This document shows, piece by piece, positions 1 to 10,200 of a DNA stretch of 14,763 nucleotides (position 1 is its first letter; the number at the start of each line of letters is the position of its first letter). Where the stretch lies: the NCBI GenBank assembly GCA_028565635.1, contig JAOXYB010030676.1, positions 1 through 14,763 of the forward strand, given 5' to 3'. Position numbers and translations under genes: made by a program. The DNA comes from Phoronis ovalis. Its lineage: Eukaryota; Phoronida; Phoronidae. The notes below the pieces were generated by a model, which saw only the letters and a list, made by a program, of their open reading frames with translations, was not told where the DNA came from and searched no databases.

Positions 1-780
1 AAGATATCCAAATGTTAGATTTCATATAATCCAGATAATTATTAGTTCAAGGTTTAAAATACTGTATTCCTATATGAAATCTAATATAACTTTTTTAGAG
101 AATGACACTTGTAACCCATAAACTTCTTTTAAATTAGACACTTATAAATACAATCTATAAATAAAGAGATAATTAAGATTCTACTAATTTTAACCACAAC
201 ATAGCATATTACAGCACTGCTAACCAAGCCCAGGGATTGCCACCCTAGAATTAAATCAACCTGTTACTTCAATTACATATACTAACTTTTTAACGAAGGC
301 TCAAACAAAAAAATCACATAGATAACTTATTTCTCATCTATTACCGCATACAACTACCTATTCTACATCTTCTAGACGTTATCGTTACAGATGAGATACA
401 TTTAAAAAAATTAACGTAAATTTATAATTATTTCTAAAAGTATGGGGCAATTTAAACCTTAAGTACCTTAAAAATAACTACGTTCCTGACACGCACTCAC
501 AATACTTACAAATAAAAAAATTGCCCTAATTTAAAAAACTTATGGTACATTTAGCAAAAATATCGTTAATTGCTTATTTCTTCAAAACTACAAGTCACAA
601 TTGAAAATCACATTACATAATTATATTAATTTCCCTTTCTACTTAATATTCCTATTGCCTGCATTTTTTTCATCCTTAAGCAGTTATTATTAGCTAAAAA
701 AGTAAATTCCTACATATTGCTCATTGCCACGCCAAGGATGATAACAATGCTGCATATCCTATAGATAGGATAAGCAGCAA
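1..780. other. AT-rich non-coding stretch
   Basis: Very AT-rich with frequent stops in all frames. I see no exon, RNA gene or clear repeat. It may be intron or intergenic sequence upstream of the first recognised exon. Confidence 0.6.
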
Positions 781-890
781 AAAAGGGTAGAGTTTTAGGA
801 TACAAAGGTCCCAAAAGGCCGGAAAAGGGTATGAATTTTGAGCTCATGGGTCCCAATAAGGGTAGGAATTTTGAGCTCCTATGTCCCGAA
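781..890 (+). repeat. Short minisatellite-like block, three degenerate units
   Basis: Three successive units of about 33-42 bp share AAAAGGGTA, then GAATTTTGAGCTC, then GGTCCC/TGTCCC (starts near 781, 823 and 856). The second and third units are closest; the first is more diverged. Confidence 0.7.
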
Positions 891-944
891 AATGGTCTTT
901 TTACCCTTCATAACAAACATGGGTACCCAGTTATTCTGACTGTC

Positions 945-2960
945 ACCCCATGGGTGACATCTTAAAATGACCTTGAGAAGTAGGTCTAATGCCGATCCGA
1001 TTTTTTGTTGCAAATAACACTTTCTTTGTTTTGCAATAGCCATATTTGTTATCAAGATTGTAAGTCACAATAACAGCTTCATTTTTTATCCGATCAGCTT
1101 CATATTCATGACAAAGTAGGTACCGATCAAAGACAATACATGTTAGGTATTACTTTGATTCAGATATCTTCCAGTATGGCTGAATGGTGGCCATTTTGTT
1201 CCCAAGGGCACATCACATTCTGCCACTCAGGGCTTTCCAGAAATACTAAGTGCTGAAGATTTGAAGATGGATTCATGCAGGCCATAAGTTGGTGGTCGTA
1301 TAAAGCTAGGTGATATTTTAAAATGATTTTGTAAAGTGGGTCAAATTCGAATTCAGATATTTTACATTTTTCGTTGTGTATAACACTTTCTTTGTCTTGT
1401 TAACTACAGGTCAAAGTATGAGTTCTGGTAATAATTTTGACCAATGTCACTTCCAAGATGGCTGACAGGCGACTACGTTTGTTCTTGAGATTGCATGGCG
1501 CAATAACAGGTCAAATTTTCCGATCATCTTCATGTTTAGCACAGAGCAAGTGCTGCTCATAGTACAGATTAGGCATAATTTTGATTAGATTACTAGATTA
1601 CTTCCAATGTGGCTGACTGGTGGCCATGTTTGTTCCCAAGTAGGGCACCACACGTTGTACCCATTACAGACAGATGATCGAGGCACTGATCACCAGACAA
1701 TTTGAGAGAGAATTTATATTAGTCATATTAGGCTAGGTGACATTTGGAAATGACCTTGAAAAGTAGGTCAAATGCCAATCCGAATCTTTGACATTTTCTT
1801 GTTCGTAACACTTTCTTTGTCTCCCAGTAACTGCTTCAGTTTTTATCCTATCAGCTATGTTTATAGTAGGGAAAATGCTGATCAAACTGCTGGTAATATT
1901 GCCTATAATTTCACCTAGATCCCTTCCAAGTTGGCCGACTGCTGGCCATGTTCATGAGAGGACATGTGCACGTTGCACCCATTTGGGAAATACAAAACAT
2001 TGACTGGATGATTCAAAGGTGAAATTCACAAATGTCATAGGTTGGTGGGTTTATTAGGCTAGCTGGTACCATTTTAAAATGAGCTGGAGAAGCAGGACAA
2101 ATGTTAATACAAACTTTCAACACTTTTTGTTGTGCATCACTGCTCGCTTAATTTTTTATCCTATCAGGTTTTTATTCAATACAGCAGTGATGCATCAAAG
2201 TACAGGACTGCAATATTTTTCACCTGGATCATTCCCAAGATGGCCATCTGGTGGCCTAGCTTGCTTGTTCTTGAGATGATATAATATATTATCGGTATTA
2301 TGTTCACAGCATCTTCAATTTTTATCTGATCAGGTTCATATTCGTACATAAATACTCGTCAAAGTTCAGGTCAAGTGATATTTGACTGAGATGATCGACT
2401 TAAAACATAGCTTAATTACTGGCGGCTATGTTTGTTCTTGAGAGAACATGTCACATTGTGCAACTTTCCAGAAAAGTCCAATCTTGACGTGGATTACTTC
2501 CAATATGGCTGACTACATGGTGGCCATATTTGTTCCACATTGCACCACTATCCAGAAAGATTAAGCATTGAATGGACAGTTTGAAGGTTGATTCTTGAAT
2601 GCCATGTGTGGGTGTATTAGGCTAGGTAGGATTTTAAGGTATAAAAGTAGATCAAATGCCAAAATCCAACTCCTCAACAGTTTTCATTATGTGGAATATT
2701 TTTTGTCTCCCAAAAACTACTTTAGTTTTTATTGTATCAGCTTTATACTTGTATATACAGGTTAATACAGGTCAAAATACAGGTAATGTATAATTTTAAC
2801 ATTGATCATATCAAAGATGGCCAACTGGTGGCCATGTTTTTTCTATGTTTGATTTGGTACATTGCAATAACAGCTTAATTTGGCTTTTATCAGATTAGTT
2901 TCATATTCAGTACAGAGGTCAAAGTTCAGATCAGATATAATTTTGACCCGATTATTGGGT
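945..2960 (+). repeat. Array of diverged dispersed-repeat units
   Basis: Three sequence boxes recur in order. Box A (GGTGACATTTTAAAATGACCTTGAGAAGTAGGTC-like) is seen near 952, 1307, 1732, 2058 and 2622. Box B (CAATAACAGCTTCATTTTTTATCC-like, then a CAGCTTCATATTC-like part) is seen near 1065, 1500, 1830, 2140, 2310, 2710 and 2868. Box C (AAGATGGCTGACTGGTGGCCATGTTTGTTC-like) is seen near 1175, 1457, 1608, 1932, 2238, 2415, 2507 and 2817. Units are about 325-565 bp, and some lack box A. The copies are well diverged, so the array is old. No coding potential is convincing; the open stretch at 2079-2279 lies wholly within repeat units. Confidence 0.8.
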
Positions 2961-3060
2961 GTTCCATTGATTGTAATCATTGCCTTATAGGCAGCTTATT
3001 CTATTATACATGTATTATTGTCGTCTTGTAGACATTCGACTTTACACTCGACCATTTCAG
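2961..3060 (+). other. End of the 5' intron (splice acceptor region)
   Basis: This short T-rich tract precedes the IgGFc-domain exon, with candidate acceptors at 3031 (TTGTAG) and 3060 (ATTTCAG). The in-frame TAG at 3029-3031 stops the exon frame from extending further upstream. Confidence 0.5.
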
Positions 3061-4264
3061 TAATAGTCCAAAAACAACTGGTAACAACAGAGGATGGATA
3101 TCTATTACATCTGACATACCAATCTTTGCATATATATATTCATACTACATAAGAAGTGTCAACGAGATGGAAATATCTTACTTAACGGCTACCATGTTGT
3201 TACCCCTTAATGCTCTGGACAAAATATATTACATTGTTACATGGAAAAGCACTCCTACTGTTATTATTGTTATAACTGAAGATGGTACTTCAATCGACAT
3301 ATACCTTCGTGGGAACACTTTAATTGCTGATAGCATTCCATACACTGAAAATTCAGAAACGCCATATACCAGATCAGACATGGCCTCTAAAACAGTAATG
3401 TATTTCACTAGTGACAATGAAGACGATTGGACTGGAACAAGGATTAAAGCATCAAAACCAGTTGCAGTTTTTTGTGGTGCATCAAATGCATTTGTAGCCA
3501 ATGGCAATAACCCACGAGACGAGATTGGAGATCCCCATTATGAACAAATACCTGGTGTATCACGATGGGGAAAATATTTTGTTACCGGTTCAGCAGTGCC
3601 CCCTAACAGCAATAACAGAGCTAACGTGCAATCCTATGATGCACTCAAAATTGTTGCATCATTAAACAACACCAAAGTTACAATTACTAATGGTAACGAC
3701 TCTTACTCTGATGTTACAGAATTTGACGATCTTCAAGCAGGTGATAACAGGATTTTCTGGATACCATTACCAGGACAAAACACAGATTCATATGTATCAG
3801 TTATTTCAAATAATGGAATTATGGTAGCCCAATTTACAAGAAGTAACAAATTTAAAGCAAATACCGCTGGTACAAGTATGACAATTATTTATCCATATGA
3901 TCAGTGGGAAGATGGAATTAAACAAACCTTTTTTGAATTTACAGAAACTGGTAGCACACAAGTTCATTTCTTATACATTTTTGTTGAAACAAACGGTACA
4001 AGTAGTGTTGTGGTGAAAAGAAATAGCAATGTTATGATGGCTGGAAATGGTTGGTTTCCAGTTCCAGGAACTGGTACAAAATCAGAGTTTCCACATATAT
4101 CTGTTGCTATGATTAGCAGTGTAGGAACAGGTCAACTAGTAGAAATTACAGCAGAAGCTAAGTTTTTTGTGTATAGCTATGAAGTTCTTAAGCAAAGCAG
4201 TACAATTCGTGCAGTTGGTGGAATGCCAGTTGGACCGGTGCAGTTGCTGCCTACAAATGATTTG
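3061..4264 (+). CDS. Exon: IgGFc-binding protein N-terminal-type domain
   Basis: Open for about 401 codons. The reading frame runs in from upstream of the ATG at 3167: the preceding codons give a strand-like GWISITSDIPIFAYIYSY segment, as expected inside this domain, so 3167 is an internal Met. Family-like landmarks, counted from that Met, are TGTRIKASKPVAVFCG (89-104), EQIPGVSRWGKYFVTGS (126-142), GDNRIFWIPLPG (192-203), NGIMVAQFTRS (216-226) and SMTIIYPYDQW (237-247). Potential N-glycosylation sites are NNT (167), NDS (177) and NGT (276). The chosen acceptor is the pyrimidine-rich ATTTCAG ending at 3060 (phase 2); TTGTAG ending at 3031 (phase 0) is an alternative. The chosen donor is TTG|GTATAT at 4265; the GTATTA six bases later keeps the same phase. 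The remaining 5' part of the domain, usually about 100 residues, is absent. Confidence 0.85.
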
Positions 4265-7200
4265 GTATATGTATTAACACTAATTCTTTAGTTTAATAGG
4301 TTCCATTTTTCTCAACAATGTCTCTATAATTATATTTTTATTGCACTAATTGCGATCGTTGACAAGTCTTCGTCAATTGTATATCGAAGTCTAAACTTAA
4401 TCCATCACGATCTCATATCATAAGTGTTTATCTGCTCCTGCTTAGAGCAAAATGGTACTGTATTGTGTCTGTTGATAGCTTTGTAGAAGAGATTCAGAAA
4501 CACATATGATGCAACGAGCTGGTGACAAAATAGATAATGACTGTGATGGTAAGGTGGATGAAGAATTAAGAAATTATAAAGGTAGCATAGTTGTTAAATA
4601 GTGCCAAGAGTATAAGATGATGATTAATGAAGTTAGTGCCTTTGTCCCTTTTCTTTATTCAGTTATTGAATGTTTTAATTAGTTCTGCTCAATTTTTTTG
4701 AATTGAACAATTTTATGTCTTACATATTAACAGTGATATTACTAAGTTATGCAATAACAACCATGTATTTTTACTAAACGAAAATGAAGAGACTATGATA
4801 TGCTACACATATTTTGAAATTCTATCGAAATATGTGAATAGACTACGTACGTGACTAATACAGTGACCTTTTTGGGTTAAAATTCAAATGAAAGTTGAAA
4901 GCAATTTCAAATAAACATGCAGTGTCAAATGTTTGTGTCAGATTTTCAAAATGTTACTTTGTTTAAAAGGTACGGATTTTCGTTTAATTTCAGATGATGA
5001 TCAGGATGGACAGATTGATGAGGATTTAAGTCACCCAGGAGGTAAATTTGTTTCACTGTATGATTTGCTTAATGTAAAAGCCTAATAATAATACAAAATG
5101 GTATTTGTTACATTTTAACAGGAAGCATATGGTAAAAGGAAAAAGGTGCTATCATGCATATAATATCATATAAAATTGCCACCACAAGAAATATAATATA
5201 ATAATGATTTTAATTGATAGTGTAATTAATTATGTCTAGTCATGATTAGAATTGTAATCTCTCATTAGCAAATGGGAAATAATTAAATCACCAAATCCAG
5301 CTGACCTGCTTTATTTGGAGAACTTTGTCGATCAAATAGTTCCAAAGCAATATTCATTTAGCTAAATACAAAAATTTACATTTCTGTTGAATGAAATATA
5401 AATGGAATGCTCAGCAAATACTGTTATTATACTGAAATAATATATGAATTTGTTTTACATTCTTAGATTTGTGTAACTGGGAAACGCAGTTTGCTTCCTG
5501 TTCCACTTGCAAGACGGGTTCGTGTGCTGCATGTTGTATGCGTTGCTTAAACCTTCCCTACAGGCCGTTACAACCAGAACAGTTCTATAACTCAACTGAA
5601 ACTATAATTCCAGCAAATGGTGATATGTATGAAACACATGGTTATTACTTATCCTCTTCTAAAGAAGGTTAATAAATACTCGTGTGATACAATATATGCT
5701 CCGTCGTAGATATAGTACCCATCTCTTGTACACTAACTAAAGCTCAATACACAACTCCTAAACCTGTACAACCTGTCTTTTTCTTATTCTACTTCCTAGT
5801 AGGCAGCCACATATATACTGCCTTAATTATCACATGCTGCCTTAATTTTCTGATTAGAAGTTTACTGTCTAAATACTAATTCTACTGAAATGTGTCTTAT
5901 TTTTGCCTTTATTTAGAACCCAAGAATGTTAATGTTTTTACAGCATGAAGCAAATAACCGCCATATCGTTCCAAAAACCCTATAAACAATCCGTTGAAAG
6001 ACAAGTAATTATAAGTTGTTTGAAAATTATTGTAAAACTTAATTTTTTAAAAATTAATCTAAAAGTTTTAGGACACATAATATATAGAGTCATGATCTAG
6101 CTGTTATATATAATTACACTTAATTCTCTTTTTTGGAAATGTGCACAAAGATTAAGACAATCACATTCTGCAGGTTGTAAAAGTAACCAATTTCCTGAAT
6201 GTGTGGATTGTGATGATTTCCACTGTGGTTGCTGTGGTTTTGATCTTTTTACTAATGCAAAAGCAGCAGTCTGTTCATTGCTTGGGCCAGATAACAAAAT
6301 GGAGTGGAGTGATAATGACATACTGGAGTGCAAGACACAAAGTAAGTGTCAAACATCTAATACAACCAACAGCTTGTTCATCAGGTTACTTTGAATTTAC
6401 CTCTGAATCCATCCACATTGAGTGTCAGAGCCTAAACCTCTGCTAGAACGTTTAAAACTTTCATCCTTAATGATTTCTTAACTCTCAAATTTTACGTCTT
6501 ATCCTAGCTCCGTTTATAGACTCTGAAACAATTTGAACCTTAATTTTTCTGCCCATCAATCAAAAACACAGACCCCATAAAAGTAGCCAATCACAATGCA
6601 TGGCATAATTTCCAACAACCAATCAAATAATTAGCTTCTAAGAAGGACCCGTTTTCCACATTCCCTTCCTCGTTTACTGCTTCGTAGTAACTGCATGATC
6701 GCCCCCATATAAAAATTAGATTCTCACAAGTTCTCATTGGCCATCACTTGCTTCTAGTTCTGTAACCGTATCCAGGCGGACGATCAAAAGCCTGATCAAG
6801 TTGTTTCAGATACTATAAATGAAGCTTCGATCATTTGAATTCAGAGGTAAGAAACAATAAAATCTGAAAGTTTTAAATGATATAAAAGCTGAGATTTATA
6901 GGCTCTGACATTCAGGGTGAATCCATCTAATAGGAATACTGTTTTAATTCATGCAATAGTCCCTAAAAATGTTTAACCTGTTTGCAGAAAATTGGAACCT
7001 TAGCAAACTTATATAGATTAATTGATACAAGGTACAACTTGTCTTACTTTCAACATATAATCAAAACTTAATGAACTGCTATTTAGAAAAGGGGGTTGAA
7101 CTTTTCAGAAGTTTCAGATGAGGACTTTAAGTTAAACATTTATTATATGAATCAGAAAAAAATTAACAAAAAAACACTATATTTTGATTTTTGTGCATTT

Positions 7201-10200
7201 CCAATTTATATTTTTGTTTAACATTTAATTCTGAAAACACAGGTTTCTCCCAAAATAGCTAACAACTGGTTATGTGGTCAAATTGTAACCAAATTGCTTT
7301 TTGATCTGTAAACTTTAGAATATAATTCACTTCAATTCCAAATACATGTGCACATCAAATTAGAGTGATGGTGACTATATATGGACAATTAGATATGGTC
7401 TGCAGGGATGGAGAGACAATTTTAAAATCATAACACATTCTTAAACATAATGACCTGCATTACAAAGTGACCTATATTACTTACTCTGTTCTTGCATACA
7501 AGGTAATCAGATAAAAGCCGAAGCTGCTCTTGCAACGTACTATTCCGAGAACAAACATGGCCACCAGTTGGTCGTCACTAATTACAGTCAAAAATTATAA
7601 CAGACCTACAGCTTGACCTGTATTTACCCTAGCTGTCCCGAATATAAAGCTGATAGAATAAAAAATGAAGCGTTATTGTGAGATAAATGCATAACGTCAA
7701 ATATTATCATTTTAGTAGGTTATATCTACACTAATACGCCCACCAATGTATGACCTTCGTGAATCCATATTTTAATTGTCCAGTCAATGCTTTCCTTTTC
7801 GGAAATGGTGCATTGTTATGTGCCCTCTCAGGGAAAAAACATGGTCACCACTCGGCCAGTATTGAAAGTAATCTTGGTCAAAATTACACGTCATCTGAAC
7901 TGTGTTATTATGTATTAATTTGCATGCAAGTGTTTAACACAAACAAGAAAAACAACAAAGGTTAGTATGATGATGGTATCAGGACAATTCCTCCCAGATG
8001 ATCCCCCTGACAATTTCCCACTGGACATTTCCCCAACCAAACAATCCCCCCCCACAACATTTACTTAATTTTAAGTCCTTATAGATTTGTTAATATTTTT
8101 AAAGTATGATATACCAATTAGTCTATTTATATCCCCTTATCCAGGAACCACAGTTAAAGGATGTTTTAAATTATCATCTCTCGCAATGTGTTTATCAAAA
8201 AGTACAGGATAATGGGCTTGTGAATACTTATAAGGATGACAACGACATTGCATTACATATTAGGATACTGCCTGCAGTTGCATTTGTGCCGGAAGAAGAG
8301 GTTACTGATGCATTCGAATGCTGCTGAAAATTTCCCATATAAGGTGAAATAATATTAAATTTTTTTGAAGATAATTTTATTGGACACCCTTATCGCCGAG
8401 GCCATAGACCTCCTAAATTTTTGATGATATGTTGGATGTACTTGGTTCTAGTGGAAAATGACCTTCCGTGTATCAATAATGATGTTGAAGGGTAGCATCG
8501 CAGATTCCAGTCATCAATTGCAGCATGATATCATCCCAATATTTGGAACTTTCTAAAAATTCTACAGAAGAAACAAGATCTAATCGCATTTGCAGCACCA
8601 CCAGCCCAACGAAAGAAATACCAAGACTGCAACACAAGAAAAAATTTATTGGGGGACAATTATGAAAATGTACACATACTGGATTTCTTAAAAGGAATCA
8701 ACACAATACAATCAATTTTGAGGACAATGTTCAAAATTAATTATCATAACTATATAACCATTAATAAAATGTTACTTGGAAAAATATGAAAACCTGTACA
8801 TATTGGGATGTTTTATGATAAAATCATTATAGTAGAGTCCAATCAGTGTAGACTTTTTTAAACAATAAAGTTGTTCTAAATATATTTTTTTACCCAGCCC
8901 ACTCAAAATTTCTTTCAGAAAAGCCATCTCATCTGTAAAATGACAAAACCTTGGGTGGCAATTTATGGTACAGGCCTCAAAACCCTATACCTGTTGCAAG
9001 CCAGCTATGGCAAAAAACATAGTTACCCATTGTCAGAAAAGATGACAAAAAGCATACATTTTATAAGCAAGCATGATTTTTGGGACCTGTTGTTAGCAGA
9101 GCTAAAATTATACCTTGTTGTGCAACGCACCGGGGATAAAATATATGTTGCAAGCAGGGACCCTTAAAAACCATACCCGATTGGGCGGCACGTATGTATA
9201 ACCACTTTGGATGGCAAACCCCTGGGACAAAACCTAATAGACCTATTATATTCACACTAAAATGGGAAAAAAGCAAAAACAAATTCAAAAATTATTCAGG
9301 GGTGATTAATTGTCCAGGGGGGAATTTTCCTAAAATCCAGTATGATGTATCAGCGAAATTGTTATCATTTTAGGCGAGACTGAGAAATGTCCACAGTGTT
9401 ATCACAACACTGATGGTGCTTGCTATAAGTTAGCTTTTAGTACAGTAACATGGTTTGAAGCCCGACAAAGATGTCAAGATGAAGGAAGTCACTTATTGTA
9501 TATTGACAGTGAAGCAGAAAGAGATGGATTGAAAATATGGCTAATGGGAAACACAGGTAAGAATGAATTGAAAATTTATTTACAATAAGCACTGTGAAAA
9601 AAGCACACCCAACATTTATCAGTGGTCAAATTGAAAAAAGCATGCTATCCTGTTTCGATATCATAGAGGTCATGTTGACAGTTTGTGTTCTAATCCTGCT
9701 GGACCAATTGTTAATTTTTAAAATCTGAATAGCTTTATATATCAAGCAAATAGGTTTTCAAGTTACTATACCTGAAAATGAAGTGTGATATGTTAGTTTT
9801 CATCTCAGTAGTGAACAGTTGTCAAACAAAGTAATTATATAGTCAAATAGGCCAAAATCAACTTATTTATTAACCTACCAGTGAGGATTTTCAACCAATA
9901 ACCTTCTTTGTGACATCTGAAGTATACAATAAATTATATTGTTCTCTAATCTGGTCTAATTATAAGTTAGATTAAGAAATATTAAGGAATGTGTATTTCT
10001 TATAGATAATCCTTCTGCTAAGGGATTTTGGATTGGGGCAACAGATGCAAAAAGAGAGGGTACGTTTATATGGAGTCCAGCCAACACAGAAACATCATTA
10101 TCAAGCATGTTTGCAACTGGAGGTAACATATTATTTAAAGGCAATACATAATGTGTTATATTTTAAGTATATCAACAATCCCTTTCATCATGAACAATAA

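Larger units (their letters stand above)
6403..6924. repeat. Fold-back element: long imperfect inverted repeat inside the large intron
   Basis: Two arms of about 80 bp (roughly 6403-6484 and 6844-6924) are imperfect reverse complements. Exact matching blocks include TGTCAGAGCCTA (6423-6434) with TAGGCTCTGACA (6899-6910), and TTTAAAACTTTCA (6451-6463) with TGAAAGTTTTAAA (6865-6877). The 360-bp loop carries the promoter-like motifs listed separately. I see no transposase, and no target duplication was recognised. It could be a non-autonomous fold-back transposon. Confidence 0.68.
7973..9338 (+). mobile_element. Degenerate MULE-type DNA transposon, internally deleted
   Basis: The ends form an imperfect terminal inverted repeat: left ATGGTATCAGGACAATTCCT and right (reverse complement) GGATTTTAGGAAAATTCCCC share AGGA-x-AATTCC plus a C-run. 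Subterminal GACAATT/CCCC blocks repeat at both ends. The 9-bp sequence AGTATGATG directly flanks both sides (7964-7972 and 9339-9347), the size expected for Mutator-like target duplications. Inside is a transposase-related relic (8106-8640). At about 1.37 kb it is shorter than a typical autonomous element and cannot encode an active enzyme. It lies in the same orientation as the host gene, in the intron before the CTLD. Confidence 0.65.

Noticed and set aside
2079-2279. Plus-strand open frame of 66 codons
   Set aside because: It falls within units of the A/B/C repeat array and has no family resemblance.
781-2960. Repeats considered as a CRISPR array
   Set aside because: Units are long, irregular and diverged, without constant short repeats and unique spacers, and the context is eukaryotic.
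3229-3507. Minus-strand open frame of 92 codons
   Set aside because: It lies entirely opposite the IgGFc-domain exon, whose plus-strand translation has clear family motifs; the minus frame has none.
6097-6333. Minus-strand open frame opposite Cys-rich B1
   Set aside because: The plus strand has a phase-consistent exon with good splice sites; the minus frame has no motif.
6201-6446. Alternative plus-strand frames over Cys-rich B1
   Set aside because: One is the true exon frame running past its donor, the other a shifted frame; neither is a separate gene.
7750-7965. Plus-strand open frame of 71 codons
   Set aside because: It is the reverse complement of the A/B/C repeat family.
8940-9288. 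Open frames of about 75 codons on both strands in the MULE relic
   Set aside because: No recognisable protein motif; they lie within decayed transposon interior.
9956-10144. Minus-strand open frame of 62 codons
   Set aside because: It is the shadow of the CTLD exon 10006-10122.
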